A DNA stretch of 64,000 bases from Ariolimax columbianus (Eukaryota; Mollusca; Gastropoda; Stylommatophora; Arionidae), in NCBI GenBank assembly GCA_036924085.1, contig JAVGWX010000019.1, positions 12,328,196 to 12,392,195 on the forward strand, given 5' to 3'. Of this stretch, positions 21,461-32,977 are shown in pieces. Numbering within the stretch: position 1 is the stretch's first letter; every line of letters begins with the position of its first letter. The notes beneath the pieces are model-generated. The model ran no database searches and was not told the origin of the DNA. It saw only the letters and a list, made by a program, of their open reading frames with translations. The translations under genes were made by a program, and so were the position numbers.

Positions 21461-22782
21461 ATAAGCGATCGTATACTCCAGGGACTAACAGATGCTGGGA
21501 TTGACCTGGCAAATCACCAGTGGATTTTCATCTCCAAAAAAATATGAAACAAAAAAGGTCACACATCCCCACGACCATTAACGACATAAGTGGACTGAAG
21601 ATAGATTAAGATTAGGACAAGGACAAGAACAAGAACAAGAACAAGGACACGGACAAGGATTGAGGTGAGGTGAGGTGAGGGCAGGGGAGGGGAGGGGAGG
21701 GGGGGAGGAGATGAGATGAGATGAGATGAGATAGATAGATAGACTTTCAGTCATATGTTTTTGAATATCGCTGGGTTTTATCTGCTTTTCTGTTCAGCCA
21801 GACGTCCTGCAGAGCCTGAGCTCGTTCTGCAAGATCCTGCGAATATTAGTTCTTCATGCGCCCGTCTCTAAGAGTCAAGTACCTATTTATAGCTGTGTAG
21901 ACTGGATCGTGACTCACCTATGATATACAATTTGACTAAGGTATATACTCGTATTGATTGGTAATAAAGTCACATCATTATGACATTAACATTAACTAAA
22001 TTGGAATACGCCTACAGAAGTACAGCCTCTGAAATCTCTGGAATGAAACGAACAGCGATCGTGTTTATCTGATCATTGTACGTGGCCATCCCAGTCAAGA
22101 AATATTTTGACACTTATACTTCTTGACGCTAAAGTCTTGGGACCGAAAAATGTCCATGCATAAAATGTCTTGATTAACGTCAACGTCTGAGGAGAGAATG
22201 AAATGAGACGCAGCGATGAATAAATGGATAAGATTCAACGACGAAAAGAAGAGAAGTGAAACGCGCGAAATATGTTGACTATGGCTCCAGCAAGTCAAAT
22301 AAAATCAGACATGTATAGCTAGTCTTCGATAAGAAATCAATAATTTCGATTTGTACGTCAATCGATCAGGTTTGTTAGAGCAAACCAGAATTTATATGCA
22401 AGGTGTTTAGCTAGTATTATGACACGGATGCTGTTTCTAGGTACCTGGTATGTTGTGATGTGTTTGTCTTTCTACTTGTTTGTTCTGGGCGTTCCGCTTG
22501 TTTGTAGCACGCTTGGTATTCGTGATGATGTGCTCGTCTATCATAGGTTCAGATCGATCAACTTGTATTTGTGATATAAGCTGTGGGCCTATCTCAATTC
22601 TGGGGGAGGGGTGGAAAAAGGGTTTCAAGCTAATGCATGACAGTGGTTAGGGGAGGACAGGTGGGTTGATAGGTGGGTGGGGGTGGGTGGGTTGGATGTA
22701 TGGGTGGGTCATGCAGGCCAAAACCTTGATGTGGTCTCTGTCATGCAGGCCAAAACCTTGACGTGGTCTCTGTCTTGCAGGC
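21280..22782. repeat. Segmental duplication, first copy
   Basis: This 1.5-kb block recurs at 31474-32977 with only about half a dozen differences that I noticed. It starts inside the SINE (at AAATAAATTTAAATTATTC) and ends inside the second or third unit of the 32-bp minisatellite. It includes GAACAAGAACAAG and GAGATGAGAT simple repeats (21600-21745). No gene is recognised in it. Confidence 0.93.
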
Positions 22783-23375
22783 CAAAACCTTGATATGGTC
22801 TCTGTCATGCAGACCAAAACCTTGATGTGGTCTCTGCCATGCAGGCCAAAACCTTATGGTGGTCTCTGTCATGCAAGCCAAAACCTTGAAGTGGTCTCTG
22901 TCATGCAGGCGAAAACCTTGATGTGGTCTCTGCCATGTAGGCCAAAACCTTATTGTGGTCTCTGTCATGCAGGCCAAAACCTTGATGTGGTCTCTGTCGT
23001 GCAGGTGAAAACCTTATTGTGGTCTCTGTCATGCAGGCCAAAACCTTGATGTGGTCTCTGTCGTGCAGGCGAAAACCTTATTGTGGTCTCTGTCATGCAG
23101 GCCAAAACCTTGATGTGGTCTCTGGCATGCAGGCGAAAACCTTATTGTGGTCTCTGTCATGCAGGCCAAAACCTTGACGTGGTCTCTGACATGCAGGCCA
23201 AAACCTTGACGTGGTCTCTGTCATGCAGACCAAAACCTTGATGTGGTCTCTGTCATGCAGGCCGAAACCTTGATGTGGTCTCTGTTTACGCAGGCCAAAA
23301 CCTTGACGTGGTCTCTGACATGCAGGCCAAAACCTTGACGTGGTCTCTGTCATGCAGGCCAAAACCTTGATGTGG
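22700..23375. repeat. 32-bp minisatellite (GGTCTCTGTCATGCAGGCC-type)
   Basis: About 20 tandem 32-bp units with scattered substitutions (ATGT/ACGT, CCAAAA/CGAAAA). The same unit occurs at 32910-32977 as part of the segmental duplication, and independently at 42855-42975. There are no unique spacers between units. Confidence 0.95.
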
Positions 23376-24060
23376 TTCCTGGGTTGTATATGTGGGTCGA
23401 TAGGTGGATGGGAGTGGGTGGGTTGGCTTAAGGTGGGTGGGATGGTTGGGTTGGTCGGATGGGTGGATGGCTGAGTGGGTGAGTCGATGAGTAGATGGGT
23501 TAATGGATGATGGGTGAGTGGATAATGTATGTGTAATCGATAGGTGGGTTGGTGAGTGGATTGTTGGATGTGTGAATGGATTGTTAGATAGATGGAGTGG
23601 ATGGATGTTGGCGGATGAATGGATGGATTGCTGGTTTGATGGGGGGGGGGGGTTGAATGGAGATAGATGGGTGGATGGAGTGGGTGGATGTATTGTATGG
23701 ATGAGTCATTGAGTGGATGGATGAGTGAGTGATGGATGATTTATGGATGGATCGCTGAATGAATTATGGGTAAGTGTATGGGTGTGTCGATATGTGGATT
23801 GGCATGTTGGTTGGTTGGCTGGGTGGTTAAATGTACGGATTCATGTGTGGGTGAATGAATGTGTAGGGCGATGAATTGGTGGGTGAGTTTTGGGTAGATT
23901 TCGATAATTGGGTCGGTTGGTTTTGGGAGGATGGAAGTGTAGTTTGGTGGATTGTTGTGTGGGTGGACGGATGGGTTGGTGGACGGATGGGTAGCTGGAT
24001 GAATGATGGGTAGGTCGATGAGTCAATGTGTGAGTGGAGTGATAGGTGTGTTGGTGTATG
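23376..24060. repeat. Degenerate GGAT/GGGT-rich satellite
   Basis: Short words GGATG, GGGTG and GTGAGTG recur without a fixed period. It includes a poly-G run (about 23641-23651). It looks like the decayed border of the 44-bp array that follows. Confidence 0.8.
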
Positions 24061-25252
24061 AGTGGATGGGTAGATGAATGAATGAATGAGTGCAAGTGTA
24101 GATGAGTGGGTGGGTAGATGAATGGGTGAATGAGTGCAAGTGTAGATGAGTGGGTGGGTAGATGAATGGGTGAATGAGTGCAAGTGTAGATGAGTGGGTG
24201 GGTAGATGAATGGGTGAATGAGTGCAAGTGTAGATGAGTGGGTGGGTAGATGAATGGGTGAATGAGTGCACGTGTAGATGAGTGGGTGGGTAGATGAATG
24301 GGTGAATGAGTGCAAGTGTAGATGAGTGGGTGGGTAGATGAATGGGTGAATGAGTGCACGTGTAGATGAGTGGGTGGGTAGATGAATGGGTGAATGAGTG
24401 CAAGTGTAGATGAGTGGGTGGGTAGATGAATGGGTGAATGAGTGCAAGTGTAGATGAGTGGGTGGGTAGATGAATGGGTGAATGAGTGCAAGTGTAGATG
24501 AGTGGGTGGGTAGATGAATGGGTGAATGAGTGCAAGTGTAGATGAGTGGGTGGGTAGATGAATGGGTGAATGAGTGCAAGTGTAGATGAGTGGGTGGGTA
24601 GATGAATGGGTGAATGAGTGCAAGTGTAGATGAGTGGGTGGGTAGATGAATGGGTGAATGAGTGCACGTGTAGATGAGTGGGTGGGTAGATGAATGGGTG
24701 AATGAGTGCAAGTGTAGATGAGTGGGTGGGTAGATGAATGGGTGAATGAGTGCAAGTGTAGATGAGTGGGTGGGTAGATGAATGGGTGAATGAGTGCAAG
24801 TGTAGATGAGTGGGTGGGTAGATGAATGGGTGAATGAGTGCACGTGTAGATGAGTGGGTGGGTAGATGAATGGGTGAATGAGTGCAAGTGTAGATGAGTG
24901 GGTGGGTAGATGAATGGGTGAATGAGTGCAAGTGTAGATGAGTGGGTGGGTAGATGAATGGGTGAATGAGTGCACGTGTAGATGAGTGGGTGGGTAGATG
25001 AATGGGTGAATGAGTGCAAGTGTAGATGAGTGGGTGGGTAGATGAATGGGTGAATGAGTGCACGTGTAGATGAGTGGGTGGGTAGATGAATGGGTGAATG
25101 AGTGCAAGTGTAGATGAGTGGGTGGGTAGATGAATGGGTGAATGAGTGCAAGTGTAGATGAGTGGGTGGGTAGATGAATGGGTGAATGAGTGCACGTGTA
25201 GATGAGTGGGTGGGTAGATGAATGGGTGAATTAGTGCAAGTGTAGATGAGTG
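24061..25252. repeat. 44-bp minisatellite, highly homogeneous
   Basis: About 26 units of exactly 44 bp, nearly identical except for one A/C position that turns GCAAGTG into GCACGTG. The C form appears in seven units, at about 24270, 24358, 24666, 24842, 24974, 25062 and 25194. Since 44 is not a multiple of three, one frame cycles through three unit readings and stays open for over 400 codons on the minus strand (THSSTHPLIY). I regard that as an artefact. Confidence 0.96.
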
Positions 25253-25678
25253 GGTGTGCGGCTTAGCTACGGAGCGTGAGTTGACCGATGGGTACATGGA
25301 TTGGTGGATCGAGCAGTAGGTGGGTGAATGAATGAATGGGTTTATCTGTGAATGGATGGATGTAAACATTGATGAACGGATACGTGAATGACTTAGGGAG
25401 TACGGCTAGATGGTTGAGTAGATCAACGAGGTCATAGATTGGTGCATAGATGAGTGCGTGGGTTATCGACTGTGGGTGGATGAGAGTGTGGATGATGGAT
25501 GTAAATGTTAATTAATAAATGCACGACTGAGCTATGGAGTGTGGGTGAATGGATTAGTGGATTAATGAATGGATTGGTGAAGGAGTTTGGGGTTAGGTGG
25601 ATAATGGACCGTGTGTGGATGGACGGAGAATGTATTGATGGTTACTTGAATTTTATGGAAGTACAAATGGTTTAGGGA
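25253..25678. repeat. Degenerate GGATG-rich satellite
   Basis: Irregular GGATGG, GTGGAT and GAATGAATG words, including a word pair TATGGAGTGTGGGTGAATGG recurring loosely. No gene is visible. Confidence 0.7.
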
Positions 25679-25944
25679 GCCGCGTAGCGCAGTGGTTATC
25701 GCACTGGCTTCGCATCTGAATGGTTGTGGGTTCATTCCCCATTTGAGGCAGTAGTGTTTCTTGAGATTGCAATGGCTCCCGGGTCGACCCAGCCTTAAAT
25801 GGGTACCGGTTCAGTCCGGGAAGTAACAGCGGCGAGGGAGAGGAGATGGCTACCGCCCTCATATAGCCGAGCCTTTAAAATGTGAGATCGCTAACACCTC
25901 ACACCCCTACGGCAGTAATGCTATGGGTTACTTTACTTTACTTT
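25679..25944 (+). mobile_element. tRNA-derived SINE (family 1) with imperfect 17-bp target duplication
   Basis: The head GCCGCGTAGCGCAGTGG holds a perfect A box (TAGCGCAGTGG) and GGGTTCATTCCCC holds a B box, both in tRNA spacing. The 266-bp element ends in TTACTTTACTTTACTT repeats. TACAAATGG with its next eight bases flanks both sides (25662-25678 and 25945-25961, two mismatches). A second copy is at 40798-41065. Its host is the GGATG satellite. Confidence 0.92.
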
Positions 25945-25961
25945 TACAAATGGATTATGGA

Positions 25962-26690
25962 GCGTGGTTGGGTAAATAGATGCACGAATGGGTGGATGGA
26001 TGAGTGGATGGAAGGATGGGCGTGTAAGAAGAGAAAAAGATGTACAGGTGGATTGTGGAGTGTGAGTAGATAGCAGAATGAATAATGGATGTGTCGGTGA
26101 AATACCTCGAGAGGATTGTGGGATGTATTGATTTGCGTGATTGAGTGGCAAGGTGGGTGTGGTTACGGACTGGGATTGGAACAGTGGATGGATGTGTGGG
26201 TGGGAAAATAGATGACTGGATGCAGTAGTGCACTTTTGCTTGAGATTGGATAGAAGGAATGGCATGTGGATGGGTATGTGGATGATGGACCATATGTGAA
26301 TGGGAGGATGGACGAATGAATGTGCAGAAGGATATTGGGCCTTTGGTTAATCTGGTGGGTGAATAATTGAGCATGTAATGGTTCATGAATGATATATGCA
26401 TTGATAGATAGATGGATTGGTTACGGGTGGGTGAATGGCAGGAAAGATGATGACTGACTGATTTTATGGATGGATAATAGATGGATGGTGGATTGGTTGG
26501 TTAGTGGATGGGTGGGTTGTTAGTGAATGAATTGGTGGGTTTGTATGGGGTTGGGGCGATGTACAGTGTGATGAAGGAATAAATGGCTCAGATGGTGAAA
26601 TTTTGGAGATTGTGGATTAATGGGTGAAAAAATGGATAAATGGATTGGTGAATGTATGAGAAGGCAGCTTGATTAATGAAGGAAAGGGCA
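25962..26690. repeat. Degenerate GGATG-rich satellite, continued
   Basis: The same loose GGATGG/GTGGAT satellite as before the SINE, running into the 24-bp array. Open frames here are Ser/Thr/His/Pro-rich artefacts. Confidence 0.7.
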
Positions 26691-27850
26691 GACTGATGAA
26701 TTTATGAGAGGGCAGAATGATGAATGTATGAGAGGGCAGAATGATGAATGTGTGACCGGGAAGAATGATGAATGTATGAGAGGGGAGATTGATGAATATA
26801 TGAGAGGGGAGATTGATGAATGTATGAGAGAGGAGATTGATGAATGTATGAGAGGTAAGAATGATGAATTTATGAGAGGGGAGATTGATGAATGTATGAG
26901 AGGGGAGATTGATGAATGTATGAGAGGTATGATTGATGAACGTATGAGAGGGGAGATTGATGAACGTATGAGAGAGGAGATTGATGAATGTATGAGAGGT
27001 AAGATTGATGAATGTATGAGAGGGGAGATTGATGAATGTAGGAGAGGTAAGATTGATGAATGTATGAGAGGGGAGATTGATGAATGTATGAGAGGGGAGA
27101 TTGATGAATGTATGAGAGGTAAGAATGATGAATTTATGAGAGGGGAGATTGATGAATGCATGAGAGAGGAGATTGATGAATGTATGAGAGGGGAGATTGA
27201 TGAATGTATGAGAGAGGAGATTGATGAATGTATAAGAGGGGAGATTGATGAATGTATGAGAGGGGAGATTGATGAATGTATGAGAGAGGAAATTGATGAA
27301 TATATGAGAGGTCAGAATGATGAATTTATGAGAGGGGAGATTGATGAATGTATGAGAGGGGAGATTGATGAATTTATGAGAGGTAAGATTGATGAATGTA
27401 TGAGAGGTAAGATTGATGAATGTATGAGAGGGGAGATTGATGAATTTATGAGGGGGGAGATTGATGAATGTATGAGAGGGGAGATTGATGAATGTAGGAG
27501 AGGGGAGATTGATGAATGTATGAGAGAGGAGATTGATGAATATATGAGAGGTCAGAAGGATGAATTTATGAGAGGGGAGATTGATGAATGTATGAGAGGG
27601 GAGATTGATGAATTTATGAGAGGTAAGATTGATGAATGTATGAGAGGTAAGATTAATGAATGTATGAGAGCGGAGATTGATGAATTTATGAGGGGGGAGA
27701 TTGAGGAATGTATGAGAGGGACTACTGATGAATATATGAGAGGGGAGATTGAGGAATATATGAGAGGGTAGATTGATGAATGCATGAGAGGGACTATTGA
27801 TGAATGTATGAGAGGGGAGATTGATGAATGTATGAGAGGGGAGATTGATC
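26691..27850. repeat. 24-bp minisatellite, open on both strands
   Basis: About 48 units of 24 bp containing GATGAATGTATGAGAGG. The plus strand reads as an eight-residue repeat (DECMRGEI) for 355 codons from 26704 and the minus strand as another (INLPSHTF) for 411 codons. Substitutions fall as freely at first and second codon positions as at third, and some make stops only at the edges. I see no signal peptide, splice site or promoter, so I call it a satellite. Confidence 0.93.
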
Positions 27851-28009
27851 AATGTATATGTGTGTCTTAGCAGAAATAGTGGTGATGGATGAGTTAGTGG
27901 ATATATAGATACGTGGGTGAATTAATTGATGAATGAATTAAAGAGAGATTGAAATGTGAATGGTTGTTTCACCGATTGATGAATACATTGTAAGGTATTA
28001 TATAAAAGA
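27851..28009. other. Border sequence after the 24-bp array
   Basis: Decaying GATGAATG words followed by unrecognised AT-rich sequence. Confidence 0.5.
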
Positions 28010-28260
28010 ACAAGAAGCCAAAGCAGCACAGTTTTTAGTGTACTGACTTCCCAGATAAGCGATGGCGGTTCACTCTGCAGCTAGTGTGGGTTTTTGTCAG
28101 GTTTTAAAAAAAGTTTTTTGGGGTCGATCTAGCCCAGCATAATTTGGTACCAGAAAAATCTGGAAAAGGAAAGCGGGCCAGTGTGGTGTTGTTTACGTCA
28201 TCCCTAGTGGGCCATTGGTCAAGAAAAATATGGACCAAAAACCATGTTTCCAATATGCCA
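28010..28260 (+). mobile_element. Degenerate SINE related to family 1
   Basis: GCAGCACAGTTTTTAGTG…CTGACTTC and GGCGGTTCACTCTGC sit where the A and B boxes would be. Downstream GGGGTCGATCTAGCCC…TTTGGTACCAG parallels GGGTCGACCCAGCCTTAAATGGGTACCGG of the intact copies. Too diverged to transpose. Confidence 0.6.
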
Positions 28261-28439
28261 CAATGGCATGTTAATTTGATCTTTACTTGTTACTTTTGAA
28301 AACAGAAGAATGACTACACACATTCTACAATAATTTCATAGAAATTATATACATACAATACAGTCTACATTAGAGTTACAATTTCACCGCACACCGTGGT
28401 CAACCGAAACGATCCAGTAAGAAATAACATTACTAGAAT

Positions 28440-28770
28440 TAAACATGATTCAGAGTCGCTGGCTAAGCCAACAATGAAACAATTAGTATTTCTTAAATAT
28501 ATGGAACAGCAAACTTATGCATAGACAAAGAGGGCACGTCTACAAACTAATTAAAGAAAGGTACAGATTAGGTATGAGGAAATATTTTTTAGTCAGAGAA
28601 TGGTGAATGTTTGGAATGCATTGCTACAGCAAATAATGGAGGCAGGGTCAAGTAATGCATTAAAAAATGGATTGGATGCGCAAAGTGTTTTAATTTAAAA
28701 GAAACTGGTTGTATACAGACTCAGCAGAGTCTTATAAACCAGTATGAAGACGCTAAGTTAAGCTCTCCTC
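28440..28770 (+). mobile_element. CR1-like LINE 3' end with 3' hairpin
   Basis: Readable pieces include RGHVYKLIKERYRLGMRKYF and, in another frame, VNVWNALLQQI…AGSSNALKNGLD. This matches the CR1-group C-terminus (RGH..KL.K.R…FF..RVVN.WN.LP…A.S.N.FK..LD). It ends with AACTGGTTGTATACAGACTC…GAGTCTTATAAACCAGT, which can fold into a hairpin. Frameshifts and stops are present. Confidence 0.8.
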
Positions 28771-29525
28771 AATCAGCTCTCAATAAACCCTAGTTTATTA
28801 TTGGATTTTTCTGTGTGGTAATTCCGACTACCGACTTCTCCTCTGCCGTCTAGTAGAATGATATGAATACTAAGTCTACAACTATTTAAACAGAACAAAC
28901 ATGACGTTGAATATCAAATTCTTATATCCAGAGGTACGGATAATGGACTTGCTGCCATTCTTCGCTTATTGTTCTTACCATTTCCGTTGTGTTTTTAGGA
29001 ACCACAATACAGAGCAATTACTCGAAAGAAACTCTTCACCCGATGCTGAGAGACGACAATTTCGTGTATTTCTTTTACGGTATAATTGATCTCGACCGAG
29101 ATCTCTACAAGTCTTTCAATCAAAGAAAGAATAAACATACTCAATCACGTATAGTCAAGTGACCATACGTGAAGAGTCTCTAAATAGCCTGCAGTTCATT
29201 CTAGGTTATTAAAAACAAAACTGCAGACACAAACTCGGTTGCCATGCAACTGTGCCTAATATAAATGAGATACACAAGTCTATATAACAGTATGAAAGAT
29301 TAAACTTGTTTCTCGAAGCTTAAGGTCAGGCTCCACGTATAAGTTCGGCAACGATCCAGTCTACCCATTCTGTAAATGAGTGCTTTACTTTTGAATATAT
29401 GGAAAGCAAGGCCGTAAATACGAAAACCGTCTCTCAACGAAGAGAAATAACTGGATATCTTCTACAATCAACTAGTTACTGCACCAAACATAGTAGGCGT
29501 GTATGCGTTGTGTAATCCTTTCATT
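28771..29525. other. No recognised feature
   Basis: About 750 bases of AT-rich sequence. I see no array, element end or supported frame. Confidence 0.45.
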
Positions 29526-31473
29526 TGTGCACGTATCTGTTATTTTACAATTCTTACCTCTATGAACATATATGTTATATGACAATCTTCACGTCAGTGT
29601 ACGTATCTGTTATGTAACAATTCGTGTCGTCGTGTATATATTTGTTATGTGTCAACTATTACCTCCATATACATATCTGTTATGTAACAATTCGTGTCGT
29701 CGTGTATATATTTGTTATGTGTCAACTATTACCTCCATATACATATCTGTTATGTAACAATTCGTGTCGTCGTGTATATATTTGTTATGTGTCAACTATT
29801 ACCTCCATATACATATCTGCTATGTAACAATTCGTGTCGTCGTGTATATATTTGTTATGTGTCAACTATTACCTCCATATACATATCTGTTATGTAACAA
29901 TTCGTGTCGTCGTGTATATATTTGTTATGTGTCAACTATTACCTCCATATACATATCTGTTATGTAACAATTCGTGTCGTCGTGTATATATTTGTTATGT
30001 GTCAACTATTACCTCCATATACATATCTGTTATGTAACAATTCGTGTCGTCGTGTATATATTTGTTATGTGTCAACTATTACCTCCATATACATATCTGT
30101 TATGTAACAATTCGTGTCGTCGTGTATATATTTGTTATGTGTCAACTATTACCTCCATATACATATCTGTTATGTAACAATTCGTGTCGTCGTGTATATA
30201 TTTGTTATGTGTCAACTATTACCTCCATATACATATCTGTTATGTAACAATTCGTGTCGTCGTGTATATATTTGTTATGTGTCAACTATTACCTCCATAT
30301 ACATATCTGTTATGTAACAATTCGTGTCGTCGTGTATATATTTGTTATGTGTCAACTATTACCTCCATATACATATCTGTTATGTAACAATTCGTGTCGT
30401 CGTGTATATGTTTGTTATGTGTCAACTATTACCTCCATTTACATATCTGTTATGTAACAATTCGTGTCGTCGTGTATATATTTGTTATGTGTCAACTATT
30501 ACCTCCATATACATATCTGTTATGTAACAATTCGTGTCGTCGTGTATATATTTGTTATGTGTCAACTATTACCTCCATATACATATCTGTTATGTAACAA
30601 TTCGTGTCGTCGTGTATATATTTGTTATGTGTCAACTATTACCTCCATATACATATCTGTTATGTAACAATTCGTGTCGTCGTGTATATATTTGTTATGT
30701 GTCAACTATTACCTCCATATACATATCTGTTATGTAACAATTCGTGTCGTCGTGTATATATTTGTTATGTGTCAACTATTACCTCCATATACATATCTGT
30801 TATGTAACAATTCGTGTCGTCGTGTATATATTTGTTATGTGTCAACTATTACCTCCATATACATATCTGTTATGTAACAATTCGTGTCGTCGTGTATATA
30901 TTTGTTATGTGTCAACTATTACCTCCATATACGTATCTGTTATGTAACAATTCGTGTCGTCGTGTATATATTTGTTATGTGTCAACTATTACCTCCATAT
31001 ACATATCTGTTATGTAACAATTCGTGTCGTCGTGTATATATTTGTTATGTGTCAACTATTACCTCCATATACATATCTGTTATGTAACAATTCGTGTCGT
31101 CGTGTATATATTTGTTATGTGTCAACTATTACCTCCATATACATATCTGTTATGTAACAATTCGTGTCGTCGTGTATATATTTGTTATGTGTCAACTATT
31201 ACCTCCATATACATATCTGTTATGTAACAATTCGTGTCGTCGTGTATATATTTGTTATGTGTCAACTATTACCTCCATATACATATATGTTATGCAGCAA
31301 TCCTTGACTACGTGTACATTTCTGTTATTTCTTCACCTACATGTAAATATGTTATGTGAAAATACATTCTGCGATGTACATTTCTGTTTGTGACATTTCT
31401 TACCTCCATGTACATATATATCTTTTAAGTGACAATCCGTGCCTACATGTACATATCTGTTATTTGACAATTT
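29526..31473. repeat. 70-bp satellite made of two diverged 35-bp monomers
   Basis: From about 29600 to 31290 about 24 units of exactly 70 bp are almost identical. Each unit divides into two 35-bp halves ending in TTGTTATG or CTGTTATG that are alignable but diverged (AACAATTCGTGTCGTCGTG against CAACTATTACCTCCATATA). The flanks (29526-29600 and 31290-31473) carry single diverged 35-bp monomers. Rare unit variants lie at 29820, 30409, 30439 and 30932. The 67-codon open frames recurring every 70 bases are artefacts. Confidence 0.96.
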
Positions 31474-32977
31474 AAATAAATTTAAATTATTCTAGGGATA
31501 TTCGCCCCACAGAGAATATGTTGCAAAAAGGGGACTGCGTGGCTATAACTTCAGGTCTTGGTTATGTGGTTAGCGGAGCGCCTTAGATGGCGCCTGACAC
31601 GCTGCGGGTCTACCTTGCTCTAATTTACGCTTCCATCTCCACCAGTCTAAACAAATAAGCGATCGTATACTCCAGGGACTAACAGATGCTGGGATTGACC
31701 TGGCAAATCACCAGTGGATTTTCATCTCCAAAAAAAGTATAAAACAAAAAAGGTCACACATCCCCACGACCATTAACGACATAAGTGGACTGAAGATAGA
31801 TTAAGATTAGGACAAGGACAAGAACAAGAACAAGAACAAGGACACGGACAAGGATTGAGGTGAGGTGAGGTGAGGGCAGGGGAGGGGAGGGGAGGGGGGG
31901 AGGAGATGAGATGAGATGAGATGAGATAGATAGATAGACTTTCAGTCATATGTTTTTGAATATCGCTGGGTTTTATCTGCTGTTCTGTTCAGCCAGACGT
32001 CCTGCAGAGCCTGAGCTCGTTCTGCAAGATCCTGCGAATATTAGTTCTTCATGCACCCGTCTCTAAGAGTCAAGTACCTATTTATAGCTGTGTAGACTGG
32101 ATCGTGACTCACCTATGATATACAATTTGACTAAGGTATATACTCGTATTGATTGGTAATAAAGTCACATCATTATGACATTAACATTAACTAAATTGGA
32201 ATACGCCTACAGAAGTACAGCCTCTGAAATCTCTGGAATGAAACGAACAGCGATCGTGTTTATCTGATCATTGTACGTGGCCATCCCAGTCAAGAAATAT
32301 TTTGACACTTATACTTCTTGACGCTAAAGTCTTGGGACCGAAAAATGTCCATGCATAAAATGTCTTGATTAACGTCAACGTCTGAGGAGAGAATGAAAGG
32401 AGACGCAGCGATGAATAAATGGATAAGATTCAACGACGAAAAGAAGAGAAGTGAAACGCGCGAAATATGTTGACTATGGCTCCAGCAAGTCAAATAAAAT
32501 CAGACATGTATAGCTAGTCTTCGATAAGAAATCAATAATTTCGATTTGTACGTCAATCGATCAGGTTTGTTAGAGCAAACCAGAATTTATATGCAAGGTG
32601 TTTAGCTAGTATTATGACACGGATGCTGTTTCTAGGTACCTGGTATGTTGTGATGTGTTTGTCTTTCTACTTGTTTGTTCTGGGCGTTCCGCTTGTTTGT
32701 AGCACGCTTGGTATTCGTGATGATGTGCTCGTCTATCATAGGTTCAGATCGATCAACTTGTATTTGTGATATAAGCTGTGGGCCTATCTCAATTCTGGGG
32801 GAGGGGTGGAAAAAGGGTTTCAAGCTAATGCATGACAGTGGTTAGGGGAGGACAGGTGGGTTGATAGGTGGGTGGGGGTGGGTGGGTTGGATGTATGGGT
32901 GGGTCATGCAGGCCAAAACCTTGATGTGGTCTCTGTCATGCAGGCCAAAACCTTGACGTGGTCTCTGTCTTGCAGGC
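31474..32977. repeat. Segmental duplication, second copy, embedded in the satellite
   Basis: Near-identical to 21280-22782. Differences I noticed are single bases or tiny indels (for example GCTGCCGG to GCTGCGGG, GAATGAAATG to GAATGAAAGG). The left join lies at AATTTAAATAAATTTAAAT and the right join at TTGCAGGC|AACTATTACC, both without target-site duplication. It includes the truncated SINE body and two to three units of the 32-bp minisatellite. Confidence 0.93.

Noticed and set aside
22700..23375. Regular 32-bp direct repeats recalling a CRISPR array
   Set aside because: Units abut with no unique spacers, there are no cas genes, and the surroundings are eukaryotic transposons.
23827..25369. 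Three overlapping minus-strand open frames of more than 425 codons, rich in His, Ser, Thr and Pro
   Set aside because: They are the three readings of one 44-bp tandem repeat. All frames without a stop in the unit stay open, so length is no evidence of a gene.
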